Source: Granulicella mallensis (lineage in GTDB: Bacteria > Acidobacteriota > Terriglobia > Terriglobales > Acidobacteriaceae). From it: a DNA stretch of 64,000 bases. This document shows, one piece after another, positions 36,124 through 44,443 of the stretch. Each line of letters starts with the position of its first letter. The first letter of the stretch is position 1. The translations under genes and the position numbers were made by a program. The stretch lies in contig NZ_JACHIO010000004.1 of the NCBI RefSeq assembly GCF_014203225.1, positions 310,001-374,000 on the forward strand, read 5' to 3'. The notes under the pieces were generated by a model that worked only from the letters and a program-made list of their open reading frames with translations, was not told the DNA's origin and ran no database searches.

Positions 36124-37194
36124 CTAGAAATTCAATACCTCACGAGATCGGTCCTTCTCCCGCTGCTCGTATCTCTTCTCGGCACGAGCAGCCAGTCGAG
36201 AACCAAGGCGCATCATCGGGTGCTCGATGACATGATAGGCAATGAACGGTAGCACCACTAACGGAACAACCTCGCCCAGTAAACGCACTGGCAGACTGCA
36301 TCCACGCAATAGATATAACCCTATGACAATCGCGAATGGGTGCGTTATGTAGATGCCATAGGAGTACCGTGCAATGATCCGGCTTGGCGCTAACACAATC
36401 TCTGACTTCATTTGCTTAAAGAGAGGCAAAGCTAATGCAATCACAAGACAGAAGTACCATCCTTTATGAAAGTTGCAATGGTATAGAAACAACAGCCATA
36501 TCGTCAGCAGGAAAAACGGCAAAAGCCAACCTGGCGCACGCGGCTTCCAACGCCCAAACGCAACATAGGACATGATGCCTGGAAGGAAGTATCCAATCGC
36601 AACGGCAAAGTTATTCTGGTCAGCCGGCACATAGCGACACTGCAGGAGCACCAGGCCCCAGATCAACAGCAACGGCCATAAAGAGAAGTTGCGTCTTACA
36701 AAAAAATAGAGTGGCGGAAGAAGGAGATACATCTGCACTTCATAGGGCAAAGTCCATAGTACAGAGAGTACAGAAGGGGCATGAATAACATTCTGCAGCA
36801 AGGCCATCTGCACCAAAAGGCCGGTGATTCCTCCCGGGTGCGTGTACAGAAAAAACTGAGTCGGCGTGCCGGCGACCGGCGCATGCGAAACCACTGCCGC
36901 CAAGATAGCTGCTATCGCTAAAGGGTAGATGCGAAACCAACGACGTATGTAGAAATCCAACGTGTGCGGCTTTCGTTCCAAAGACCACATCAACACCAGC
37001 GCAGTCAGCACGAAGAAGACAAAAACACCAAGCACACCCGCGTACGCTACCGGAAACGGACCAACCTGTTGGATCCCAAGCGCGAGCAAGGTGTGCTCTG
37101 CAACCACTGAAATCACCGCGATAGATCGGACAAAATCCAGGTTGGGCAGGTCTCGCATTTTTTCAATTATAGGGGCTGTAACCTCCTGCATCAT
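36124..37194 (-). CDS. Acyltransferase family 3 (OatA/ExoZ-like) membrane protein
   Basis: A 356-residue membrane acyltransferase. The N-terminal catalytic entry is LPNLDFVRSIAVISVVAEHT with the usual Arg-Ser and His. Then come FVFFVLTALVLMWSL, the DFYIRRWFRIYPLAIAA loop and about ten membrane helices in total. A GGAG site sits five bases before the first ATG. The C-terminus is charged (LAARAEKRYEQREKDRSRE). It should O-acylate a surface polysaccharide or lipid. A decayed, inverted relative is seen at 34030-34461. It differs from the acyltransferases at 34583 and 39444 in lacking the PxLDGLRA-type entry in its usual form. Confidence 0.88.
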   Translation of the reverse strand: MMQEVTAPIIEKMRDLPNLDFVRSIAVISVVAEHTLLALGIQQVGPFPVAYAGVLGVFVFFVLTALVLMWSLERKPHTLDFYIRRWFRIYPLAIAAILAAVVSHAPVAGTPTQFFLYTHPGGITGLLVQMALLQNVIHAPSVLSVLWTLPYEVQMYLLLPPLYFFVRRNFSLWPLLLIWGLVLLQCRYVPADQNNFAVAIGYFLPGIMSYVAFGRWKPRAPGWLLPFFLLTIWLLFLYHCNFHKGWYFCLVIALALPLFKQMKSEIVLAPSRIIARYSYGIYITHPFAIVIGLYLLRGCSLPVRLLGEVVPLVVLPFIAYHVIEHPMMRLGSRLAARAEKRYEQREKDRSREVLNF

Positions 37195-37290
37195 CGATCT
37201 CCTTCAATCACAACACAGCTATACTACGGACGAGCTATCGCTAGACATTCGTCCCCTCCCACTAGGCGGGAGGAACCTCTGATCGCTGAT

Positions 37291-37479
37291 TCGATGATCG
37301 TAACCGGCAACACCTCTCACACACGACCGGGGAATCGCGCTTACTGTTCTTATCCTGGCTTCACCTGGCATCAATGCCATGTTGCTCGGCATCATCGGAG
37401 AGTATCTGGGTCGGATGTATCTCCAGATGAAGAATCGATCGCTGAGTATCGTGGGGCGGGAACTGCACAATGAGATCTG
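37291..37479 (+). pseudogene. Chimeric relic: acyltransferase 5' end joined to a GtrB-like glycosyltransferase 3' end
   Basis: The first part translates VTGNTSHTRPGNRAY (about 37300-37345), nearly identical to VTGNTAHTRPENRAY in the acyltransferase at 39444-40724. Directly after, the frame shifts by one and reads LLGIIGEYLGRMYLQMKNRS and SIVGREL, ending with a TGA at 37477-37479. That ending is the conserved C-terminal helix and cytoplasmic tail of GtrB/DPM1-type bactoprenol glycosyltransferases. No catalytic part of either protein remains. The junction lies near 37345. It is a deletion or recombination scar within the accessory island. Confidence 0.75.
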
Positions 37480-38789
37480 AAGCCGGAGAGGCATTGCATT
37501 CGATGGATGAGGCCGGAGTAAAACGGCAGAGCGCGTGGCAGGGTGTACCGCCGATAGTGCTTCACTGCCTGTTACTGATGGTTGTTGCAGTGGCGGTCTG
37601 CGTGGCTACGGAGTCTGTGTGCCGATACGTACTGCATCTTGGCGATCCTGTCTATAGGTGGCCATTGCGCAGGGAGAACGTGAGCTTTCCAGATTTGGTG
37701 AACTTTTACCCGCGTTTTAAGTATCTACATACGGAGTCTTTTTTCACATGGACGGGAGTGACCCCCTTCATGTATCCGGCTACGGCGACGATACCGTACG
37801 AATGCTTCTATGCCTTCGCGCCACACGTTGTTGCTGCATATCTAAGCTTTGCGTTCGGATCGCTGACAGTAGCAGCAGCGTTATTTACGCGGGCGCTCTT
37901 TCGACGCGGTGTGCGGTTGGCCGCTGCAGCAGCCTTGGTCCTCTTGAGTTTGCTGTGTTGTTATCCTGTATGGTTTGCGCTGGGCCAGGCTAACCTCGAA
38001 ATCATCGTATGGGCATTCATTGCAGGCGGCATCGCATTATTTTTAACGGGCAAAGGCTATGGGGCTGCGGTGTGCTTTGGGCTGACAGCATCCTTGAAGA
38101 TTTACCCGGTGCTGTTTCTTGTTCTACTTCTGGTTCGGCGGCAATATCGGCAAGCGATTGCCGGTGTAGTGACTGCCGCTGTTTTTTCGGCAGGTGCGCT
38201 GATGTTTGTAGGACCTACCTTCGCAGCAGCGTCAAAGGGCATTCAACACGGCCTGGATCTATTTCGACAGCTTTACATGTTAACCGTGCGAAACGAGACA
38301 GGCGTCGATCACTCCTTATTCGCGCTATTTAAGCGGATATTCTGGCGGCATGCCATCGATCCACACGGGGCAAGCGAAACCCTGACGCTCTATCTTGGCC
38401 TGATGGCGCTGCTAACGCTGGGGCTGCTGGTCGGTAGAGTATGGCGGCAACCGGTACTCAATCAGATCGTATTCTGCACGGTAGTCTGCGTTCTGTTTCC
38501 GCCGACCTCCTTTGAATACACCCTGTTGCATGTATTGACAGTGTTCGGAGCCTTGATTCTGCTGGCAGTCGACACGTATCGGACTGGGCAGCGGATTCCG
38601 GGATTAACGGCGATGTTACTTTGCTGTGCCGCGACTCTGGTATTTCTTCCTGAGGTCATCTACCACGGAAAACAGTGGGACGGACAGTTGAAGTGCCTGC
38701 TGCTCGTTGCGCTGCTGGTACTAACGTTGCGTTACCCGTTGCAGGCGAGGCCGACCACTGAGCCCTCCGGCATGGTTACAAGAGGGTAA
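37470..38789 (+). CDS. Membrane mannosyltransferase-like protein (GT87/DUF2029 family)
   Basis: A 439-residue protein with about ten membrane helices, resembling the polyprenyl-phosphate-mannose-dependent alpha-mannosyltransferases of GT87 (DUF2029). N-terminal features are YPRFKYLHTESFFTWTGVTP and PFMYPATATIPYECFYAFAP, with the family pattern of a loop between helices. Later come GLTASLKIYPVLFLVLLLVR and the last helix pairs. The first ATG (37470) overlaps the TGA of the GtrB-like relic. A second Met at 37503 is an alternative start. It may extend or modify the same surface glycan targeted by the acyltransferases. Confidence 0.78.
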   Translation: MRSEAGEALHSMDEAGVKRQSAWQGVPPIVLHCLLLMVVAVAVCVATESVCRYVLHLGDPVYRWPLRRENVSFPDLVNFYPRFKYLHTESFFTWTGVTPFMYPATATIPYECFYAFAPHVVAAYLSFAFGSLTVAAALFTRALFRRGVRLAAAAALVLLSLLCCYPVWFALGQANLEIIVWAFIAGGIALFLTGKGYGAAVCFGLTASLKIYPVLFLVLLLVRRQYRQAIAGVVTAAVFSAGALMFVGPTFAAASKGIQHGLDLFRQLYMLTVRNETGVDHSLFALFKRIFWRHAIDPHGASETLTLYLGLMALLTLGLLVGRVWRQPVLNQIVFCTVVCVLFPPTSFEYTLLHVLTVFGALILLAVDTYRTGQRIPGLTAMLLCCAATLVFLPEVIYHGKQWDGQLKCLLLVALLVLTLRYPLQARPTTEPSGMVTRG

Positions 38790-39443
38790 GAGACAAAGAG
38801 CTAAGAGAAAGAGTTTCAGTACGATGGCTAAGCTTGTGGCAAAACCGGAGGAAACGACAGGAACCCCTCTGAGGAAGGGAATCCAATTCGTCCCCTCCAG
38901 ATTGCCATGCCGTGCAATTTCCAGTAATGCATGGCCATCGAGGCATACATGTCACATAAAACTTAAGAGAGCAGGCGAACGAGGACCAGGTAGTGTCTGA
39001 TGAATCGGGGACAACAACGCATCATCTATTTTGTTCCCCCACAGAGACGTCATCCCGAGCGTAGCGCCTCGCGTTTTTTGCGAGGTGCGTCCGTTCGACT
39101 ACGCTCAGGACCGAAGGACCCCGAAGAACTTGATCTCGCCAAGGATGTCGGACCCTTTTCCAACACGAGAGTCAGGCTCGAGCGCTCGGGGTAGAAAAGC
39201 TCCAAAGGGCATAGGCAAGAGGTCAACCCTCGGGGTCCTTCGACTCCGCGTCCCCAAAAGCTGGGACGCTCCGCTCAGGATGACGTTTCTGTGGGAGACA
39301 TAAAACAAAAACTATGAATGCAGCGATCTTGGTTTCGCTCGAAACCACTATCTCCTATTCTCCGATTCGTCAGACACTACCTAGTACGATGACTGGCAAA
39401 CTAACAGTTTGCTAATAGACACAGCAGTAGAGACAATAAGCCA
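38790..39443. other. Intergenic region holding the MITE-like element, no gene
   Basis: This 654-bp gap is filled mainly by the element at 38988-39382, which is reported separately. The first 200 bp (38790-38987) show no recognisable feature. Short open frames within the repeat are artefacts of its palindromic sequence. Confidence 0.55.
38988..39382. mobile_element. MITE-like element with nested inverted repeats
   Basis: Terminal inverted repeats of 23 bp (38988-39010 and 39360-39382), starting AGGTAGTGTCTGA, differ at two positions. Inside is a second inverted repeat of about 29 bp (39032-39061 and 39272-39300) of the GTCATCC..GAGCG type also found at 23141-23183. No transposase or long open frame is inside. 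No clear target-site duplication was found. The size (395 bp) and layout fit a miniature inverted-repeat transposable element. Confidence 0.65.
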
Positions 39444-40724
39444 ATGCCTAACATCGAAGATTTGGCTGCCTTAAAACCTGATTCCACGGCAATCATTCCG
39501 TTACAGGACGTCGGCAATGAGGGATTGTCCCCTATAGTGAATCGGAGCCCTGTAACAGGCAATACCGCGCACACCAGGCCAGAGAATCGCGCTTACTTTC
39601 CAGCGCTCGACGGCATACGCGCGCTTGCCTTTGTCATGGTTCTCGGCCAGCATTATGCCGCCATCCCCTGGGGCTGGACCGGTGTCGATATCTTTTTCGT
39701 GCTCTCCGGATTTTTGATCACCGGCATCCTCTTCGACTCGCGTGACGATCCCCATCGCGTGCGGAACTTCTACATTCGACGCACACTCCGCATCTTCCCG
39801 CTCTACTATGGCATCTTCCTTGTGCTGCTTTTTTCAACACCACTCATCCACTGGAGCTGGTCGCGGAGCTGGATCGCCTGGCCGCTCTACCTTGGAAACT
39901 ATCTGCGCTTCCTGCATCCCTATATCCTCGGAACACCCTGGCAACGCATCGCCGATGCCCAGATCTCCGGAACAAATGCGCACGGTATCACCGTATACAT
40001 GGGGCACTTCTGGTCTTTGTGCGTGGAAGAACAGTTTTATCTCTTCTGGCCGTGGGTTATCTTTTTCGTCCGTAGCCGACGCACCCTGCTCTGGATCTGC
40101 GGCTGCAGCGTAATGCTGATGCCGCTTGTGCGCATCTGGGCAAACACGGTACTACCTCAGAACATGCTCAATGTAGAGGTCCTTTATCGAGTCACCCCGT
40201 TTCGCATCGACGCCCTGCTGCTTGGCGGACTCATTGCCCTCTGGTATCGCGGCACGCAGCGTAATGCCATGCTAAAGATTGCGCACTGGCTCTTCTGGTT
40301 GTGCGCGGCAATCTCCGCGGTGTATTTGGCACTCACCCTTCACCACCACAGGGACTACATCTACCCGGCGTGGAAATTCACCTGTGGCCTCAGCTTTATC
40401 GACCTCTTCGCCGCTTCCGCTCTTGTCGTCGCATTGCAACCAGGTTCTGTTCTCTATCGCCTGTTCAAGCTGCGCCCGTTGCGCTGGCTGGGCCGCATTA
40501 GTTATGGAGCTTATGTGTTTCATGATCTATTCCATGGGGCACTACTGAGATTACTCAATCGCACCCATCTCCTCGAACACATATACGGCGCACAGGAGCA
40601 TGCGAGATACGCTACCGCGCTCATCGCCCTCGTCCTTACCTGTGCACTCGCATGGCTCAGCTTCCGGTTCTTTGAAACGCCCTTCCTGAATCTCAAGGAA
40701 CGCTGGACGATACGAACATCCTGA
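39444..40724 (+). CDS. Acyltransferase family 3 (OatA-like) membrane protein
   Basis: A 426-residue membrane O-acyltransferase with a cytosolic N-terminal extension of about 50 residues. The conserved entry is AYFPALDGIRALAFVMVLGQ (around 51-70). It is followed by DIFFVLSGFLITGILFDSR, then FYIRRTLRIFPLYYGIF and WSLCVEEQFYLFWPWVIFFV (active region). About ten membrane helices are visible. It probably adds acetyl groups to a surface polysaccharide. The N-terminal segment VTGNTAHTRPENRAY is also present in the relic at 37291, showing that the two loci share ancestry. Confidence 0.9.
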   Translation: MPNIEDLAALKPDSTAIIPLQDVGNEGLSPIVNRSPVTGNTAHTRPENRAYFPALDGIRALAFVMVLGQHYAAIPWGWTGVDIFFVLSGFLITGILFDSRDDPHRVRNFYIRRTLRIFPLYYGIFLVLLFSTPLIHWSWSRSWIAWPLYLGNYLRFLHPYILGTPWQRIADAQISGTNAHGITVYMGHFWSLCVEEQFYLFWPWVIFFVRSRRTLLWICGCSVMLMPLVRIWANTVLPQNMLNVEVLYRVTPFRIDALLLGGLIALWYRGTQRNAMLKIAHWLFWLCAAISAVYLALTLHHHRDYIYPAWKFTCGLSFIDLFAASALVVALQPGSVLYRLFKLRPLRWLGRISYGAYVFHDLFHGALLRLLNRTHLLEHIYGAQEHARYATALIALVLTCALAWLSFRFFETPFLNLKERWTIRTS

Positions 40725-40769
40725 CTACCGTGCCATACCCAGGTCTTCTGTCTGGCATCTATCTATTTC

Positions 40770-40901
40770 ATGCCGTCCTCTTCTCTGCAAAACGAACATC
40801 TTAAAGAACCGATCGAGGACATCGTCCTCGCGCAAACCGAACTCCATATTTTGCTTTCTGCGGAACAGCTCACGATCCCACAGGAGGTCGCAAACATTTA
40901 G
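40770..40901 (+). CDS. Possible 43-residue leader or small protein directly before the PQQ dehydrogenase
   Basis: An ATG at 40770 opens a 43-codon frame (MPSSSLQNEHLKEPIEDIVL at the start) ending in TAG exactly one base before the next ATG (40902). The GGAGG site of the downstream gene lies inside it. There are no Cys residues and no signal peptide. The abutment suggests translational coupling, but the frame is short and has no recognised relatives. Confidence 0.3.
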   Translation: MPSSSLQNEHLKEPIEDIVLAQTELHILLSAEQLTIPQEVANI

Positions 40902-42872
40902 ATGAGTCGAACCTATTCGCTATCTTTGTCTGCCCTCGGGCTTGTCCTGTTTTCGGCCTTCAGCCTTCACGCTCAAACTACCGCAACGGGAGAAGGCTGG
41001 CCTACCTACGGCGGCGATCCGGGTGGTCAGCGTTACTCCAGTGCGGCCCAGATCACGCGGAAGAATGTCGCGAAGCTGCATCCCGTCTGGACGTATCACA
41101 CCCATGCGCTCGAGACCTCTAATCTTTCGGGAAGCAAAAGCAACTTTGAAGCCACACCGATCCTCTTCAACGAGACCCTGTACCTCACCACGGCCTTCGA
41201 CCGCATCATCGCGCTCGACCCCGCAACAGGTGCGGAACGCTGGACCTACGATCCTCATATTCCTGACGATCTCGTCACAGGCAACTACACCTCGCGCGGC
41301 GTTGCAGCCTGGCAGAGTGCCGCAGGCAGCAGCTCTCCCTGCGCCGGTCGAATCTTCGTAGCCACACTCGACGCACGCCTGATCGCCGTCGATGCTGCCA
41401 CCGGCAAACCCTGCGCCGATTTCGGCAACGACGGTCAGGTCGACCTCAAAGCAAATATTCCCACCCTGACGAATTACAGGTCCTTCGGGAATACATCGCC
41501 ACCCACCGTCATTGGCGATGTCGTGGTCGTGGGTTCAGCCGTTCCCGACAACCAGGCGGTCGAGGTCGAACCCGGCGTCGTTCGCGGCTACGACGTGCGC
41601 ACGGGCCGTCTGCTCTGGGGCTGGAACCCGCTTCCCTGGGCGACGCAGCAGCATCCACGCACAGGCGCCGGCAATGCCTGGGCCGTCATCGCCGCCGATC
41701 CGGCGCACAATCTCGTCTTCGTCCCCACCGGCGCTCCCTCACCTGACTTCTACGGAGGCCTGCGCCCCGGTGACGATAAAGACGCCAACTCCATCGTCGC
41801 GCTCGATGCCCGCACCGGCAAAAAGGTCTGGGCCTTCCAGTTGGTGCATCACGATATCTGGGACTACGACGTCGCCGCCGAACCCCTGCTCTTCGACTTC
41901 CAGGGACACATCCCCGCCCTCGCGGTCTCGGCCAAGATCGGCAGCGTCTTCGTTCTCAACCGTCTCACCGGCGAGCCGCTCTACCCTGTCGAAGAACGTC
42001 CTGTTCCCACCAGCGATATTCCGGGCGAACGGACTTCCCCAACCCAGCCTTTCTCTTCGCTGCCCCCGATGAACCCACTCACCATCAACCCCACACGGCT
42101 CAAAGGCCATGATGCGCAGAGCAAAGCAGTCTGTTTCGCCAAGCTTCGCAGCCTGCGTTACGACGGCATCTTTACGCCGCCCAGCATAGGAGGCACTTTG
42201 CAGTATCCCGGCAGCCTCGGCGGCATCAACTGGGCTTCCATGTCCTTCGATCCGGAGACGGGGATACTCTACTCCAACACCAATGGATCGGCCTACGAGA
42301 TTCGGCTTATCGACCGCCTGCACTATCCTCCCGACAGCCATGCCAATCCGACACAGTCCGCTGAGGCCGAGCACAAAGGGTCTGCGGGTTACAGCTATCA
42401 ACGCAGCCACAATATGGTGAACAGTCCCGACTCGGTCGGCGAGATCTCGGCCAATGCCGGAGCGCCCTATCTCATCTATCGCCGGGTGCTGCAGGACGAC
42501 GACGGCCGCCCCTGCACACCAACTCCCTGGGGAGCCACCAGCGCGCTGAATCTCAATACCGGTAAGTTCCTCTGGCGCAAGCCGCTCGGCACGCTCGATC
42601 CTGGCCGTCATACCGGCACGGTAAACTTCGGAGCTCCCATCGTTACCGCCGGAGGGCTGCTCTTCACCGCAGGCACATCCGAGCCGCTACTCCGCGCAAT
42701 CGACAAGGCCACAGGCAAAGAGGTCTGGACCGGCGCGTTGCCGGTTCCTGCGCAATCCACGCCGATGACCTACATGTTCCACGGACGCCAGTATGTCGTG
42801 ATTTCAGCCGGGGGTCACGGGGGACTGGGAACTCCGCTGGGTGATTCGGTTGTTGCTTTCGCTTTGCAATAG
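40902..42872 (+). CDS. PQQ-dependent membrane/periplasmic dehydrogenase (glucose/quinate dehydrogenase-like)
   Basis: A 656-residue secreted quinoprotein. A signal peptide (SLSALGLVLFSAFSLHAQTT) precedes an eight-bladed propeller of PQQ repeats. Typical segments are WPTYGGDPGGQRYSSAAQIT (33-52), then TPILFNETLYLTTAFDRIIA and VIGDVVVVGSAVPDN. The C-terminal part has GGHGGLGTPLGDSVVAFAL, the usual family ending. No heme c motif (CxxCH) is present, so electrons probably go to quinone or an external cytochrome. Substrate is likely a sugar or alcohol. Cys residues near GSSSPCAGRIF and GKPCADFGN might form a disulfide. Confidence 0.9.
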   Translation: MSRTYSLSLSALGLVLFSAFSLHAQTTATGEGWPTYGGDPGGQRYSSAAQITRKNVAKLHPVWTYHTHALETSNLSGSKSNFEATPILFNETLYLTTAFDRIIALDPATGAERWTYDPHIPDDLVTGNYTSRGVAAWQSAAGSSSPCAGRIFVATLDARLIAVDAATGKPCADFGNDGQVDLKANIPTLTNYRSFGNTSPPTVIGDVVVVGSAVPDNQAVEVEPGVVRGYDVRTGRLLWGWNPLPWATQQHPRTGAGNAWAVIAADPAHNLVFVPTGAPSPDFYGGLRPGDDKDANSIVALDARTGKKVWAFQLVHHDIWDYDVAAEPLLFDFQGHIPALAVSAKIGSVFVLNRLTGEPLYPVEERPVPTSDIPGERTSPTQPFSSLPPMNPLTINPTRLKGHDAQSKAVCFAKLRSLRYDGIFTPPSIGGTLQYPGSLGGINWASMSFDPETGILYSNTNGSAYEIRLIDRLHYPPDSHANPTQSAEAEHKGSAGYSYQRSHNMVNSPDSVGEISANAGAPYLIYRRVLQDDDGRPCTPTPWGATSALNLNTGKFLWRKPLGTLDPGRHTGTVNFGAPIVTAGGLLFTAGTSEPLLRAIDKATGKEVWTGALPVPAQSTPMTYMFHGRQYVVISAGGHGGLGTPLGDSVVAFALQ

Positions 42873-42961
42873 GTTTCGCCGTGAGCTAGGGCCTGTCATC
42901 AAACTGCAATTCGAGAAGGAGATTAAGCCTTGCAAATAACTTCTTGAGGCAAACATCGGAC

Positions 42962-43036
42962 GAGCCCGGCTTCCGCCGGGCCGTAAGAACTGAGCAACAT
43001 CTCTTTCCATTCTGCCGAAGGCCGGAGTGGAGAGAG
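42962..43036. repeat. Two-hairpin intergenic repeat, family A copy 2
   Basis: A first hairpin (42964-42981, GCCCGGC, loop TTCC, GCCGGGC) is followed by a second stem (arms around TCTCTTTCCA and TGGAGAGAGG) enclosing CTGCCGAAGGCCGGAG. The spacing and core match the copy at 18677-18755, although several stem bases differ in a compensating way. Confidence 0.65.
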
Positions 43037-43157
43037 GCTAGTCCCGCCCTTATATGCGATTCATTGATATAGCCGATCCAGACACCACACACCGACTGAG
43101 GAGAGCAAGAAGCCAGCGAGAGACTTGAGTGTGTGAGCCATGCTATCCCAGTAGAAA

Positions 43158-43185
43158 GCCCCGCGCCAGAGAACTGGAGCGGGGC
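43158..43185 (-). terminator. Hairpin after the HTH-ATPase gene
   Basis: Seven-base GC arms GCCCCGC (43158-43164) and GCGGGGC (43179-43185) with extra CCAG/CTGG pairing inside form a stem just beyond the stop of the minus-strand gene. No strong U-tract follows. Confidence 0.45.
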
Positions 43186-43205
43186 CGGATCTTTGCTAGC
43201 ACATA

Positions 43206-44264
43206 CTATTCGATGGGTAGGTCTCCCTTGAATCCGGGACGCCCTGCTTTGATGGTCGCCACTATCAACTTCAGGATGTCTGGATTCGCATGGGACGGGA
43301 TTAGGGAAACTTCAGGGTGCTCTGCCGCAAAGACTCGGAAGATCTGATCAGCGAAGGCCTGCCCAATCATGTCTACGCCTTCGAAATTAAAAATTACTTG
43401 TGCGAAACGGTCTACGCGCATGAGTACCCGCTTAGCCTGAGACCGCGAAACCAGCTGATCGTTTCCGTACTTTGCCAGCTTCACGGGCACGACCGTCTTG
43501 TTGAAGCCTTCTGATCCATTGACACTGAATTGGTCATAGACCTTCTTGACAGTACGGGCAGTGTGATTTTCCACCTTTAGGAAAACAGCAGTTCCGTCCC
43601 AAGAAACGTCGCGCTCAATCATCCAGTCCACTTCATTTCCAAGTTCGTGACTAAAGAAGACCCCACCTGACAAGATATCGAAGCCGCCCACCATCCGCGA
43701 AGTGAAGAAGATGCCTTGACCAGAATGGTTGACCGAATCAGTGGTCAGTTTTCCTTTCTGGAGTTCGAAAATGGCTTGTCTTTCATCTGGTAGATTTAGG
43801 GCATCTTGAATCTTTTTGAAGATGCCTATCCCGTCGTCCACAATCGAGATTTCCGAATCAACAGCAGACTTCTTAACTCGTACCAAAATGTGAGTTCCGC
43901 TTGAGTGATCAATGGCGTTATTGAACATCTCGGTGAACGCGTAATTCCAAATGTGCAATACGTTATCGGGTAGTTCCCCTAAGAACGGCTGAATATCTCG
44001 TCTCCAAACGACATCTTCAGCAAGTCCAGGTTCGATTACATAACGGAAAGTGACAGCTGCAGTTTCCGCCATCTTGTAGGAACGTTTTCGTGTTACGCCG
44101 TCCGCCACTAATGATCCCTCACCAGTCAGCTTTTGGAGATGCCTATTGGCCGCTTGACGAGTGATCTTGAACTTTTCAGCTACCTTGGCGGCTATCCCCT
44201 CTTCGTCAATGTGTTCCAAGATGAAAGCTCTAATGTCTTCGGTATTTTTGCGAATCCCCGTCAT
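43206..44264 (-). CDS. Signalling protein: N-terminal helix-turn-helix, HATPase_c ATPase and STAS-like C-terminus
   Basis: A 352-residue cytosolic protein. Residues 1-65 form a winged helix (IAAKVAEKFKITRQAANRHL with turn). Next is a GHKL ATPase domain: N-box EMFNNAIDHSSG, G1 VDDGIGIFKK, and G2 SGQGIFFTSRM. The C-terminal third (about 270-352) is a STAS-like (DUF4325-like) domain. No histidine phosphoacceptor domain and no membrane segment are present. It could act as a DNA-binding, ATP-switching anti-sigma or kinase-like regulator. Base composition is lower in GC than its neighbours, hinting at horizontal gain. It lies between the PQQ dehydrogenase and the kinase gene, but no functional link is shown. 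Confidence 0.8.
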   Translation of the reverse strand: MTGIRKNTEDIRAFILEHIDEEGIAAKVAEKFKITRQAANRHLQKLTGEGSLVADGVTRKRSYKMAETAAVTFRYVIEPGLAEDVVWRRDIQPFLGELPDNVLHIWNYAFTEMFNNAIDHSSGTHILVRVKKSAVDSEISIVDDGIGIFKKIQDALNLPDERQAIFELQKGKLTTDSVNHSGQGIFFTSRMVGGFDILSGGVFFSHELGNEVDWMIERDVSWDGTAVFLKVENHTARTVKKVYDQFSVNGSEGFNKTVVPVKLAKYGNDQLVSRSQAKRVLMRVDRFAQVIFNFEGVDMIGQAFADQIFRVFAAEHPEVSLIPSHANPDILKLIVATIKAGRPGFKGDLPIE

Positions 44265-44392
44265 GTCTTATTTGTAAACTTTTCCTGCCCTAATTGTCAA
44301 CCTAAAGCCTTACCATTGGAAACATAAGAGGCGCAACCGGAAACTTATGGATCAGCCGAAGACATTGACCGAAGCGATCCGCTACTACGCCT

Positions 44393-44432
44393 AGAGCAGC
44401 TTCCGTATAGATGTAAAGGGAAACTGCTCTAA
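44393..44432. repeat. Short inverted repeat, family B copy 2
   Basis: Arms of 13 bp (44393-44405 and 44420-44432) with one mismatch, starting TAGAGCAG and ending CTGCTCTA, resemble the terminal arms of the family B element at 35930-36045. It sits between the HTH-ATPase and the kinase gene and may act as the operon terminator for the latter. Confidence 0.6.
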
Positions 44433-44443
44433 GGAAATCACCA

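Larger units (their letters stand above)
42873..43205. other. Intergenic region with repeat family A, no gene
   Basis: This 333-bp stretch lies between convergent PQQ dehydrogenase and HTH-ATPase genes. It contains the two-hairpin repeat at 42962-43036 and a stem-loop at 43158-43185. No credible open frame is present. Confidence 0.55.

Noticed and set aside
39000-39308. Several overlapping small frames on both strands
   Set aside because: They lie within the MITE-like element, and their sequence merely reflects the inverted repeats.
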